Below, piece after piece: positions 1-17,630 of a stretch of DNA of 64,000 nt (position 1 is its first letter; every line of letters starts with the position of its first letter). The notes beneath the pieces are model-generated. The model ran no database searches. It was not told the origin of the DNA and saw only the letters and a program-made list of their open reading frames with translations. The stretch covers positions 7,852,501 to 7,916,500 of the forward strand of contig NC_063159.1 in assembly GCF_020921035.1 (NCBI RefSeq). Direction: 5' to 3'. The stretch is from Rhodamnia argentea. Lineage: Eukaryota; Streptophyta; Magnoliopsida; Myrtales; Myrtaceae. Both the position numbers and the translations under genes were made by a program.

Positions 1-349
1 AGAAGAGCTGCAATTTCATCGTTTGCGAGGTACGTTCTATTGTCATTTGATCTTCATTTACTTATGTTTTCTTGCAATATCCCAGAAAAGAAGAAGAAGA
101 AATCAACCAAAATTGTTTTCTTGATGTATTGGATTCTGATGCTTCATTTTCATTAGTAGATAGATCAAAGGATCTCCTGATCTTTGGCCTCGTGCCGATG
201 AAGGACGTTTTTCTTGCTGCTAAGCCATGAAAGATCTGAAATTTTTCGTCGATGATTGGAGTATAGTTCATGAGTTTCATGCACGGTATTTTGAGACGAA
301 TTATCATTGAACTTGAGCTTAGTTGCCTGATTCTCTTGTAGCTATCAAG
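1..349 (+). other. 5' flank/leader of the nonaspanin gene
   Basis: No coding region is supported here. A possible 5'-leader splice donor (GAG followed by GTACGT) lies near base 30. Part of this flank (about 160-349) is repeated ahead of the broken second copy near 5128-5192, so the duplicated unit included upstream sequence and not only the coding region. Confidence 0.4.
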
Positions 350-2305
350 ATGACAAGCTCTGCAATCAGGAGTTGGGTTTTCTTTGCACTCTCTTCAATT
401 TGGTTTTCTTTGGCAAGAAGCTACATGCACACATACGTCAGCAATGATCATATGTCTGCGCAAGTTAATTCTTTGACCTCCATTGAGACTTTGCTTCCCT
501 TGAGTTACTATGGTCTCCCATACTGCAAGCCCATGGAAGGGATCCGAAAACGCGTCGGCAATGTGGGCGCCGCTCTCATGGGAGACCAGATTGTCAACTC
601 GCCGTATCGGTTCCGAGGGCATGTGAATGAGTCCATCTACCTCTGCACTACTAGTCCCCTGAGCAAGCAGGAGGCGAGGCTCTTGAAGCAGCGCATTCGC
701 GATATGTACCAAGTGAACATGATGCTCGATGGTTTGCCGGTAATAAGGTATGTCAGCTATGGTGGGATTGACATCCAATGGACCGGCTTCCCAATTGGGT
801 ATCCACTGCCGGACAGCGATGATGTTTACATCATTAATCATCTCAAGTTCACCATCTTGGTGAACGAGCACAGTGACTGCGGTCAGCGGGGCTGTGACAT
901 AATGGATTTTGATGCGTCATCCAATGGCATGATCTCTGAGGGTTATAAAGCGACGTCGCCGTTCGAGATTGTGGGCTTCAGGGTGGTTCCTTGCAGTGTC
1001 AAGTACGACCCAGAAAACATGCAAAGGCTCAAAATGTATGACAACATTGATCCAATTGAATGTCCCCTCGATCTTGAGACATCGCAGGTTGTGAGGGAGG
1101 ACGAGAGGATATCCTTCACTTATGAAGTTCAGTTCGTGAAGAGCGATATCGGCTGGCAGTCTCGTTGGGACATTTATTTGAAGCAGGGAGATTCGAGTGT
1201 CCGTTGGTTCTCGGTACTCAATTCTCTGATAACCATCCTTGTCTTAACCGGTATTGTCTTCGCCATATTCCATAAGACCATATCTAGGGAACTTGCAAAA
1301 TGTCGGGGACTCGATAAGCAGGCTGAAGCACAGACTGATGACGAGCCTTCGGGTTGGAAGCTTCTCGCCGGTGATGCATTCAAAGAGCCGAATCACTCTA
1401 GGCTTCTCAGTGTGATGGTTGGCACTGGGGTCCAAATCGCACTGACTGGATTTGTGACTGTAATTATCGCAGCCTTCGGCTTCGTACCGCCTGATGCTCG
1501 AGGAATGATACTGACGTTGATAATAACTATCTACTCTTGTTTGGGAATCGTTGGCGGGTACATTGGCGTGCGTTTGTGGAGAACGCTGAAAGGAAGTACT
1601 GATGGTTGGAAATTGGTCTCATGGTTGATCGTATTTCTCTTTCCAGGAATCATCTTCATCGTACTGGTGTCCCTCAACTTCGTAATGTGGAACAACCGTA
1701 GCACCGCCTTTATTTTCTCCTCCATGTATGTCAGATCTTTGTTGCTCTTGTTCTGCATTTCAGCGCCAGTCACGCTCTTGGGAGGACTCCTAGCGACCTG
1801 GGCCGAGGCCATCCAATATCCAGTGAAAACTAATCACATTCCTAGGGAAATCCCGGCTAGGACACTTCTCTCGTGGCTCTTAGTTCTTGATGCTGGGATG
1901 ATCCCATTCGGCACGCTCTTTATTGAACTCTTCTTCCTTCTGAGTAGCATATGTCTCGGTAGGTTCTACAGCGTGACGGGGACCCTCTGCCTTTGTCTTC
2001 TGTCCCTCATTATTCTCTGTGCTGAAACTTCCTTGATCATTACCTATCGCAATCTACAAGCCGAGGACTGGAAATGGTGGTGGAAGTCTTTCTGTGCTTC
2101 CGGTTCGGCTTCCATCTTTGTGTTCATGTACAGCATCTATTACTTGGTTTTTGACCTGAAGGGATTGAGCGGGACCCCATCGGTCACAGTTTATGTTGGT
2201 TACTCGCTCATCGCGGCGATAGCATCCCTGCTATCAACTGGTAGCATCGGTTTCCTCGCTTCGTTCTACTTTGTGAATGCTCTCTTCTCATCAACAGAGA
2301 TCTGA
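350..2305 (+). CDS. Transmembrane 9 superfamily (nonaspanin/EMP70) protein, TMN11/12-like
   Basis: An intronless frame of 651 residues. I chose the ATG at 350 because it starts a signal peptide (MTSSAIRSWVFFALSS) and the upstream in-frame codons contain no ATG. After the signal comes a lumenal domain of about 260 residues with EMP70 landmarks (SLTSIETLLPLSYYGLPYC, then GDQIVNSPYRF). A first membrane span lies near residue 286 (WFSVLNSLITILVLTGIVF), followed by a hydrophilic loop and a block of further spans with family motifs such as DPVKTNHIPR-like, PFGTLFIELFF and AEDWKWWWKSF. Family members are Golgi/endosomal multispanning proteins linked to membrane-protein sorting. The oddity is the C-terminus: the family normally ends in a KXD/E Golgi-retention signal (SSVKID or similar), whereas this one ends SSTEI. 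It is the intact head of a tandem array with broken copies at 5.1-7.25 kb. Confidence 0.93.
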   Translation: MTSSAIRSWVFFALSSIWFSLARSYMHTYVSNDHMSAQVNSLTSIETLLPLSYYGLPYCKPMEGIRKRVGNVGAALMGDQIVNSPYRFRGHVNESIYLCTTSPLSKQEARLLKQRIRDMYQVNMMLDGLPVIRYVSYGGIDIQWTGFPIGYPLPDSDDVYIINHLKFTILVNEHSDCGQRGCDIMDFDASSNGMISEGYKATSPFEIVGFRVVPCSVKYDPENMQRLKMYDNIDPIECPLDLETSQVVREDERISFTYEVQFVKSDIGWQSRWDIYLKQGDSSVRWFSVLNSLITILVLTGIVFAIFHKTISRELAKCRGLDKQAEAQTDDEPSGWKLLAGDAFKEPNHSRLLSVMVGTGVQIALTGFVTVIIAAFGFVPPDARGMILTLIITIYSCLGIVGGYIGVRLWRTLKGSTDGWKLVSWLIVFLFPGIIFIVLVSLNFVMWNNRSTAFIFSSMYVRSLLLLFCISAPVTLLGGLLATWAEAIQYPVKTNHIPREIPARTLLSWLLVLDAGMIPFGTLFIELFFLLSSICLGRFYSVTGTLCLCLLSLIILCAETSLIITYRNLQAEDWKWWWKSFCASGSASIFVFMYSIYYLVFDLKGLSGTPSVTVYVGYSLIAAIASLLSTGSIGFLASFYFVNALFSSTEI

Positions 2306-2600
2306 GTAGAGTCGGCTTTTTCTGAAGTTCATCCTCTGCTTGAGCTCCTTGCATTCGGAAAGCTGAAGTTGCCTCGATCCTAATACAGGAATGTTTTACT
2401 TTATTATCTATTGCCTTGCCTTTGTCATGTTTCGCTGTCGAAATAAGAACGGGACTGTCGTAGATAGCTATTAATGTTTCAAAGTAATGTATTCCTATCT
2501 ATGGCATAGATTTCCACTGTCATTTCTGTATCATCCGATGATCAAGTATGGAGCTTTATCGCTAACAGTCTTCTTCGAACTGAAGATGCCGATTAGTGTT
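2306..2600 (+). other. 3' flank of the nonaspanin gene
   Basis: Non-coding sequence after the stop codon. It is the best-preserved part of the array, because recognisable versions recur at 6180-6330 and 7020-7250. It is likely 3' UTR plus downstream sequence; no clear polyadenylation site can be assigned. Confidence 0.5.
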
Positions 2601-2639
2601 ATTTGCGGCAGTTCAGCAACCGAACATTTGTTAAATCCA

Positions 2640-2965
2640 TTAAGCACCATTCATAAATAGGCTCGGCATCATGTTTAACAAGAAGGCAATTCTCTAGGAA
2701 CTACAGGAACAGCCCTGGAATGCCCTTGTCAACCATATGACTCCTTGCATGGCCTTGAAAGATTTCTCTTCTCCAATCTTCTCAACCTTCAGGTGGACAA
2801 GAACTGAAACAGTGTGAACTTCGCTCGCTAGTAGAATTGATGCTCCCTTGCTCCCTGGAAAGCCAGCATTCTTCGCACTTTGAGCCACACTGTGATTGAT
2901 CCCAAGAGCTTACGGTTCATGATCGAAAGATAGTTCAAGTAGAGAAGACTAACAGGTCGCGAAAA
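2640..2965 (-). pseudogene. Subtilase C-terminal remnant 1
   Basis: On the minus strand a short stretch translates to the fibronectin-like tail of a plant subtilase (KNAGFPGSKGA, then VEKIGEEKSFK). It matches the intact gene at 7651-8189 (KNVGLPGTYRA, FKKIGEEKSFK). Flanking DNA also matches, including the non-coding stretch 2620-2720, which recurs at 6568-6680 and 7553-7638. No catalytic region, splice structure or start survives. It is therefore a duplicated fragment of the neighbouring subtilase and not a small gene. Confidence 0.8.
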
Positions 2966-4090
2966 TCTCTAGGGCCCGTTCAAAAAACCATGAGATATCC
3001 ACACCCTTGCCATTTATCCTACGCAGCTAATCTCTTTTCCCTAGCCTGAGTCCCTTCTGCCGAGCAGATTGAGAACCAGCACCTAATGTCTCCCATTTCA
3101 TTTCATATTCGTTCTCTTTCGACTCTGCCATTCAACAGATACAAGAGCAATGAACTACATAAATTTTGCTTCTCGTGCATCAATCAGCATCGGTATCAAC
3201 TACGAGAAAACTGGTGTCGTAGACGTTGGCTCGGCATGTTGTTTCTGGTTGCCGGCGACTCCTATCTGCCCTGAAACAAAACCAAGTCTTCCCAGAAAGC
3301 GAGTCGATGAGTTTGAAGTAGATCTTTGGTAATTTCGTTTCGTCTCCTTCGCTCAAAGTAACGAAGAGAAGATAAAATGACGGTGTTAGGTTGATCATCG
3401 AAGAGATAAAATAGGAGGGAAAGAAGTGACAATTCTATTTGCTTTTGCTTTGCATGCTGTTTTATGTAAGGTACTTATCGGTTATCGCTACCGCATGAGC
3501 AATTTCCTTTCATGTTTTTCTCCAATGACCTTTTGAACGATGGGTCACAAACACGGGGTATCGTCCGTGCTTATATTTATTAATCTTATATGCCGGCAAT
3601 GTCTACAACTTGTAACCCGCCAATCAGGAGGGTGATTCGAGAAAGATACAATCATTTTCAAAGTGTGTCGTTGTGCATTATTAGTGCATTTATTAACGAG
3701 ATCCCCTTGAATTTTTGGCTTGAGTGATTGTACCTAGAAAAATACCCAAAAAAAAAAAAAAAATGGTCTGACCAACGTGCCCGGGAATTTGGAGCAAATG
3801 TCCTCCATTTCCATCTCATCTCTCGTTCTTTTACCATTCGTCCAACCACTAAGTCCAAAGAATCATTGACATTTCCTTGTGAACTAGGCTTGTTGCTCCT
3901 GCATTAACGTGGACATCCACGATGCAAGAAATTGGTGTGGTCAACGTTGACCTGGATTCATAATTTTTCCTCTTCGAGCAGACGAAAATGAGTCTGTTGA
4001 TTACATTAAATATCGCATAGACAACGAGAGTGCTTCACTCCCGGGAAGCAGCCATCGTCAAGACCAAAATAACATCATTTATGAGTTACG
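2966..4090. other. Intergenic, no gene seen
   Basis: AT-rich DNA with short frames on both strands, none with recognisable domains or splice support. It includes a 17-base A-run near 3748-3764. I see nothing else in it. Confidence 0.5.
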
Positions 4091-4097
4091 TATGTCT

Positions 4098-4356
4098 TAG
4101 GGCTATGTAACTGGACTGGTTCCACTCCGGAACGAGACCAGAACCAGACCGCCTTGAAAAGCGGTTCAGTTCCCAATTTTAAATTTTGGGAACGCGTGAA
4201 AATTGGTTTAGTTTCCGGTTCAAAGTGAAGAACTACCTGGAAACTGAACACTTTGGAACCTGTTTCATAAAGTCTAAAATCCATGTTTTTCTCTTGATAT
4301 TTTTGTCTCTATTTCTCCTTTTCTCTATTCTCTCCTACTTCATTCAGACACTTCAC

Positions 4357-4407
<51 letters not shown>

Positions 4408-4545
4408 CTTACCCTGGCTTGTTTCGAAAAGTAGTGTAGGTTTCGAGGCAAATATGGTATGTTCCAAGTTTCAAAAACTAATAATATGTTCTAACATAGT
4501 AGGTTCTAAGTTTCGGGTTTGAAACAGATCACCTCTAATATGTTT
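4098..4545. repeat. GGTTCC/AACCGG-rich element with internal CT microsatellite, hAT-like
   Basis: The block contains many short GGTTCC/GGAACC-type words and ends in a sequence resembling AGAGGTGATC on the opposite strand. Comparable blocks lie at 19138-19657 and 52070-52740. Non-autonomous hAT-type elements in plants often have such ends, but no target-site duplication could be confirmed. It carries a (CT)n run of about 44 bases at 4361-4404. Confidence 0.35.
4361..4404. repeat. CT/AG microsatellite
   Basis: Uninterrupted CT dinucleotides, about 22 units, inside the GGTTCC-rich element. Similar runs occur at 12510-12552, 26563-26585 and 34187-34219. Confidence 0.9.
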
Positions 4546-4686
4546 TATATGATCTTTATTTAGTCACGGTTTCTTGTTATGTCCAAAAAAGAAAATCAAC
4601 CATACTAGTTTCAATCATGATGGATTAGATTATTTTTTTGGGTAAGGTGATGGATGGATTAGATTATGATGCTTTATAATCAGCAA

Positions 4687-5107
4687 AAGTACACCTCAAG
4701 TGCCAATATATATGTACGACACTCACTTTGGTACCAAGTATTTTTTTATATCACTTAAGTGCCAATTTTTTTTTAAAAACAATTATTTAAATGCCAACTC
4801 CGGTGAGGTGGCTGAAATTTCTCGCAATTAGCACTAAAGTGATATTTTTTTTCTCTAATTTGGCACTAAAGTGGTCGTTTTTTGGATCACTTAAGTGCCA
4901 ATTTTTTTTAAAAACGATTATTTAAGTGTCAATTTTTTTGAAAAATGATTATTTAAGTGCCAACTCCGGTAAGGTCGCCAGAACTTCTTGCCATTGGCAC
5001 TAAAGTGATCTTTTTTTCTCCGATTCGACACTTAAGTGATCCCAAAGAAAATATTGGCATCAAAGTGAGCGTTGTACACAAATATCAGCACTTGAGGTGT
5101 CCTTATG
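4687..5107. mobile_element. MITE-like element with inverted ends and internal repeats
   Basis: The left end (AAAAGTACACCTCAAGTGCC) is roughly the reverse complement of the right end (GCACTTGAGGTGTCCTTATG). The interior repeats a unit of about 150 bases containing CACTTAAGTG palindromes and the phrase TTTAAGTGCCAACTCCGGT, once near 4790 and again near 4955. It has no coding capacity. Size, inverted ends and lack of genes fit a non-autonomous DNA transposon. It sits immediately upstream of the broken nonaspanin copy. Confidence 0.65.
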
Positions 5108-5127
5108 CCCTTTGTAATCTATCATTA

Positions 5128-6330
5128 GCGATAGATCGGAGGATCTGCTTACGTTTAGCCTCACGCCGTTCAATTAATTCTCTTGTGCATACCAAGATGA
5201 CAAGCTCTGCAATCAGCATTTGGGTTTTCTTTGTGCACTCTTTAATTTGGATTGCCCAAGTGGACCCATTTGGGAAGAGGGATGTGGGGGGTTCGAATCC
5301 CTACTTTCGGGAGGAGTGGGGTGGGGACGTGTGAGGAGGGAGCATGGTTTTGTAATTTTAGCAAGGCATATAGCACACACAGTGTGGCTTATATAGTAAA
5401 ATATAATAACGGTAGGATAGAACTAGACACACAAAAAAAAAACAGAGCTCTTTGACCTCCATTGAGACTTTGCTTTCCTTGATTTACTATGGTCTCCCTA
5501 CTGCAAGCCCGTGGGAGAGATCCTAGAACGTGTCGGCAATGTGGGCGCCGCTCTCATGGGAGATCAAATCGTCAACTCGCCGTACCAGTTCCGAGGGTAT
5601 GTCAACGTGCCCGTCTACCTCTGCACCCCTGATCCCCTGAGTGAGCACCAGTCGAGGCTCTTGAAGCAGCTCATTCGTTAATTTGTACCACGTGAGCATG
5701 ATGCTTGATGGCTTTCCAGTAAGAAGGCATGCCAGTTCAGGTGGGATTAACATTCAATGGACCGGCTTCCAGGTAGCCGGTATGGTATGCACCGCCGAAC
5801 AGCGACGATGACGTTTACATCATTAATCATCTCAAATACAGGGTCACGGTGAATGAGCACAGAGGCCACAGTTAACGACATAATGCAGGTTTGATGCACC
5901 ATCATCGGACGGCATGGTCTCTGACAATTATAAACTGGCGCCAGTGTTCAAAGACTCCGGGCTTCAGGGTGGTTCCTTGCAGTTTTAAACATGACCTGGA
6001 AAACTGAACTTGAGATGATTAATGATGAAATTCAAGATTGCGGCCCTCATCAGTCACAGTTTATGTTGGTTACTCGCCCATCTCGGCAATGGCAGCCCCG
6101 CTATCAACTGATAACATCGGCTTCCTCACTTCATTCTACTTTGTGAATGCTCTCTTCTCGTCAACAGAAATGTGAGTAGTCACTTTTTCCCGAATTTCAC
6201 CCTCTGCTCGAGCTCCATGCATTCGGAAAACTGAAGTCACCTCGATCTGAGTACAGGAATGGTTTACTTTATTTGCTCATCAACAGAGATGTGAGTAGTC
6301 TAGCTGTTAATGTTTCGAACTGAATACGCA
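5128..6330 (+). pseudogene. Broken nonaspanin copy 2
   Basis: This stretch is collinear with the intact gene at 350-2305 but disabled. It begins with the upstream flank and the same start (MTSSAI, ATG near 5196). It is then interrupted by a SINE-like insertion at 5252-5447 that replaces the segment after the signal peptide. It resumes at the LTSIETL region with frameshifts and lesions, then loses about 1 kb of membrane-domain sequence near 6045. It ends with the last family exon segment (TVYVGYS to SSTEM, stop near 6175) and a matching 3' flank. It cannot make a nonaspanin. Confidence 0.88.
5252..5447 (+). mobile_element. tRNA-derived SINE-like insertion
   Basis: The insert carries a Pol III box A-like sequence (TTGCCCAAGTGG, one mismatch to TRGCNNARNNGG). 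About 35 bases later comes an exact box B (GGTTCGAATCC). A body of about 150 bases without coding capacity follows, ending in an A-rich tail (CACACAAAAAAAAAA). This is the expected architecture of a plant SINE. It interrupts the nonaspanin pseudogene exactly where the intact copy is continuous. I could not find a convincing target-site duplication; a deletion accompanied the insertion or followed it. Confidence 0.7.
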
Positions 6331-6567
6331 GATTAGTAGTTTTGCAGGAATGGAATGCATCAGATGATCTTTAGAAGTCAAGGTTATACATCCAAACACC
6401 AGAAGGAGAGGTGGACAATGACGGGTGGCTCCGGATATTTAGCAGATAGATAGCACATGCGAGCAACTCCGGACCGCACATACTTTCCTAATAACAACCA
6501 ATTAATGTTCAGATGAATAGGCAAATAATGCTGAACCAAGTCTCTCGACACACCTTATAGTTCAGTA

Positions 6568-6805
6568 ATTCAACAACCGAGTATTTGTTGAATCCATGAA
6601 GCACCGTTCATAAATAAGCTCAGCATCAGTTTTAACAAGAAGGCCGTTCTCTAGAAACTACAGGAACAGCCCTGGAATGCACTTCTCTTCAGGTGGACAA
6701 GAACTGAAACAGCAAAACTTCATTCATTTGTTGAATCGATGTTCTGTAGCTACCTGGAGAGCCAACATTTCTTCATAGTTCGAGTGACACTCTGGCTGAT
6801 CTTTA
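6568..6805 (-). pseudogene. Subtilase C-terminal remnant 2
   Basis: The non-coding lead (6568-6680) is closely similar to 2620-2720, followed by a shorter and more decayed version of the same minus-strand subtilase tail (traces of VLVHLK and the NVGSPG-like region). It is the second relic of the subtilase partner in the tandem array. No open frame remains. Confidence 0.65.
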
Positions 6806-7250
6806 AGCAGTGCGACCTTCAAGCAGAGGATTGGAAATGGTGGTGAAAGTCTTTCTATGCTTCCAGCATGGGCTTTGATCCTCCATCACAGTTTATGCCG
6901 GTTGCTCACTCAGTGGCAATAGCGGCCCTGCTACAACCGGTAGCATCGGTTCGCTCATTCCCTTCTACTTCGTTAATGTTCTCTTCTCATCTAAACATAT
7001 TCAACGGAGAACCACTTTTCCATATTTTATTCTCTGCTTGAAATCCTTGCACTAGGAAAAACCAAGTCTGTCCCGGCAGGGCACATCATGTTTATTGTAT
7101 CATATGCTGCCTTTGTCATGTTGCACTGTCGAAAGCGGGACAAGAAGTTTATTCCGGCTGTTAATGTATTAAAACGATGTTCTCTCATCTGTTTCACATA
7201 TTTCGGTGGTCATATCTACATCAGATGACAATCTAAGGAGGAGCTTTGTT
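6806..7250 (+). pseudogene. Nonaspanin copy 3, C-terminal fragment
   Basis: The plus strand contains the QAEDWKWW region with a stop in the WWW motif. It is joined after a deletion to the final membrane span (near 6880-7000) and then about 230 bases similar to the intact gene's 3' flank at 2330-2560. No N-terminal part is present. The fragment lies directly between a subtilase remnant and the intact subtilase, as the cassette-duplication model predicts. Confidence 0.75.
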
Positions 7251-7650
7251 AAGAGATATTGGTTTATCTCAGTCCATTGAGTCTTCTTCGAACTGACTAG
7301 CCAATTAGTCGTCCAGGCATAGCAACAACCCTCTGAAACTTCAGTTTTCCAAACAATGGATGAAGAGAAGGAGCAACAGGACGCTCGAGCAATAGATGAA
7401 GAAGAAAGAGAACTGAGTTCTTTCGCAGATACAAAGCACGATTGCGTGACTAATATTCACAACGCTCTCATTTTGAAGACCAATTAGCTTTTAGATGAAT
7501 GTAACTACTAATCTTCAACCTAGTTTCTGAATTAATAAATTTCAACACCTTATAATTTGGAAGCCATTATTTTAAATTCAAGAAGCACCATTCAATAATA
7601 GGGTCGACATCAATTTAATAAGAAGGCCATTCTTCGGCATATAATGACAG
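7251..7650. other. Intergenic / subtilase 3' flank
   Basis: No gene seen. 7553-7638 repeats, in diverged form, the boundary sequences at 2620-2700 and 6568-6660, marking the junction between nonaspanin and subtilase units. Confidence 0.5.
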
Positions 7651-15032
<7,382 letters not shown>

Positions 15033-15110
15033 GGCAACTGCTTTGGTTATGGCACTTGCACCACCCCTCTTGCAAGAACAGTAGAAAAGAAGCGAAGATG
15101 GGTTTGTCCT

Positions 15111-15120
15111 CTTTATAATG
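15111..15120 (-). promoter_or_regulatory. TATA box of the subtilase gene
   Basis: On the minus strand the sequence reads CATTATAAAG, 79-88 bases before the ATG at 15032. It would give a short leader of about 50 bases. A GA/CT run (15127-15148) and a C-run/A-run pair (15172-15204) lie just upstream. Confidence 0.5.
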
Positions 15121-15204
15121 TTTGTGAACGAGAGAGAGAGAGAGAGAGTCTCCACCGCCACAAGTCCAACACCCCCCCCCCCCCTTCCCAAAAAAAAAAA
15201 AAAA

Positions 15205-16140
15205 AGAAGGGCTTCGATTCTCTATAGGGGAGCCGAAGAGGGGAGAGCACAAGATGGTCAAAAGGAAACCCTAATAACTTCCTTACACAAGCCCCGACTT
15301 GAAATATTCAAATTTTTTCTCATATACTATATAAGGAAAAACAGCATCATGTGACAATAATAAGTCGTATGACCGACCTGTTAAAAAAAAAAACGAGATG
15401 TGTAGACGAATGGAAGAAGGCAAGATGGAATTCATAAAATGTGGACAACGAATTATCGACCGGTTACACCTGGTAAATCTCTGTCTTGTGGTGTATCCGT
15501 CGCGCATATAAAATTTTCATATTTTCTCTATAAAATAGTACAATGGGAAGGGTTCTTGCCCCTTTTGTACGAACTTTAGGAAAGTAGGCAGTGAGGACAT
15601 GGAGCTAATGGTCCTAATGGACCCTTCTTCTTCTTCTTACAAGGTCAGCTGTACTACTATTTTTATTCATGTGGGTGCAGAGGAAACTGTCGAACTGTGT
15701 GGACCGAGTGGATTTGATTGAAAAAAATTACATAATTCGATTCTATTTGATCAAGGTGGCACTGCAAAAGGAAGACGGTGGAAGTGGGGACTAGGGAATC
15801 TACTCATTTTGACCTTTCTAGTCCATTAAAGTTTGCAGATGAGCCATATCCGCACCACAGTTTTGAAATATTCCAAGGGCCAAAAGCAAAAGAAATGGCC
15901 TGAGGGGTAACCTTTCAGGGCTATAAAAGTCATTTTGCCCTCTCTCAACATAAGTTTTCCAGGGTAGTATGTACAATCCAAGGGTGGTATGTAGGCAAAA
16001 GTTGTAGTAAGAAGAGCCCCAGATCTGCTCAAAATACTGGATTTCTGTGAGTTTTATATTCGATAATTGTAACATGGACTATGCGAATGAGTTGACGCAC
16101 CCCTCTTTTATCTAATAATTAACATGTTTTTTTTCTTGGA
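15205..16140. other. Intergenic, no gene seen
   Basis: Short frames on both strands have no recognisable domains. 15218-15262 resembles part of the duplicated blocks inside the subtilase intron. A TTC trinucleotide run lies near 15625-15640. Confidence 0.45.
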
Positions 16141-16149
16141 GTTAGGTAC

Positions 16150-16955
16150 ATTTTTAACAGATTGATCGGCGGCCTAATACCCTAAAAAACCTAACCTTAG
16201 CTCTCGCCCAAATTCCACCTTTTGTCTTAGAGAGACTTCCAGCTTTACATTTAGTCACAATTCTATCCTAAGCTCCTTCTTTTTATGTCCCATAAAAAAT
16301 CCTCAATTTTAGGTCTTGTCTCAATTCTACCCTAACCTTTTTTTTGTCCTACGAAAAACTCTCGATTTTAGGTCCGGCCCCGATTTTACCGTACAGTTTC
16401 GATTCTACCATAACATTTTTACAGTCTCGTAAAAAAAACACAAGCTTTTACTTAAGTCACAAATCTGGCCCCATCAACTTTCCGTCCAAAATTCCTTATT
16501 GACAACCGAGAAATGAAAAACTCCCAAGTATAAGCTATTCGAGCATCTCAAGCGCAAGAGCTCTGACTACAAGAGATGGAGCATTCCTAAGCACGAGAGA
16601 TCGAAGATCGAGGATAAAATCACTAAGGCCAATTTTTTTTACGAAGGATTAGTGGAAGCAGATTTAGATATCAAGCAAAAGTTTGTGATCTTTTATGAGA
16701 CAAATAAAAAAGAAACTAGAGTAAATTTGAAACTAGACTTAAAGCTGGGCTTTTTTTTATGAGATAAAAGAAGTTTAGAATATAATCGGTACTAGGCCTA
16801 AAGTTGAGGGTGTTTTATAAGACAAATAAAAGTTTACGGTAGAATTGGAACTGCACCTAAAGTTTGGGAGTTTTTATGAGATCCAAAAATAAAAATTAGG
16901 TCAAGAGCTACAGTTGGAGTGCTTTTAGGATATCGGGCTATTGATCAATAGAAAA
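16150..16955. mobile_element. Foldback element with internal tandem repeats
   Basis: The left end (ATTGATCGGCGGCCTAATACCC) and right end (GATATCGGGCTATTGATCAAT) are approximate inverted repeats. The left arm repeats a unit like TCCTCAATTTTAGGTCTTGTC, and the right arm repeats its reverse complement (GGCCTAAAGTTGAGGGTG and variants). The whole 0.8 kb can fold back on itself. It has no coding capacity. It could be a foldback-type or MITE-like transposon; no target duplication was established. Confidence 0.55.
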
Positions 16956-17604
16956 GATGACGAAAGCAATCACACAAAAAGAAAAGAAGCGCCTTATTTC
17001 AGGGTACGGCCATTAGGAAATAATGGATAAGTGATACAAGAACGGGGTTCGTCGATTAGCAATTGCTTCGGATAGATTAGAACGTCGTGTTTTGGTACAT
17101 AAAAAAAAAAAAAAAAAAACCATTTGAGGACGTTCTACTTGGGACCTTGAAGTTCTCTCAAATCCAAGCCCGATCCAGAAAGAGCTTGATTGCAGAAACG
17201 GGCTTCAAGATGTATTTATGCTACTTTCATCCAATGGAGCCCAAATTCTTGCAAAGTCCGCTCCGGCTGGGGTCCGACCGGATGCGTCTGTCCGACCAGA
17301 TGGGTCGGGTCTTGTGATAAATTTAGTTTAGTTTTGTTCCCATTAGGCAGTTAGTTTTTTTTTTTTTTTTTGGGTAAAGTTGGGCAGTTAGTTTTTTAGT
17401 CATCGTGTTCTCGGATATTCCAACTGCGTGTTAAAATTTGACCCACAAGCGAAGTGTAATTTTCACTTTCAATTCGGAACATCAATAATGACTAACTTCA
17501 TCGGCTAATCTAAACACAATTACCATTTTCCAAAGGCTTGAACATAAGGCAAAAAGAAAATCGTAATCAGGAAACCAATCCAAAGTATCACATGGTGTAG
17601 CTAG

Positions 17605-17624
17605 AGAGAGAGAGAGAGAGAGAG
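17605..17624. repeat. GA microsatellite
   Basis: Short GA run just ahead of an open stretch of unknown status (17631-17993). Confidence 0.85.
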
Positions 17625-17630
17625 CACTAC

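Noticed and set aside
323..349. Nine extra residues before the nonaspanin start
   Set aside because: The extension would need a TTG start. The ATG at 350 begins a normal signal peptide and is conserved in the broken copy.
4361..4404. Regular repeat considered as a CRISPR array
   Set aside because: It is a CT dinucleotide microsatellite without spacers, and the genome is that of a plant.
5260..5330. Possible functional tRNA gene because of an exact box B
   Set aside because: No complete cloverleaf or acceptor stem can be drawn, and the segment ends in an A-rich tail, so SINE-like is the better call.
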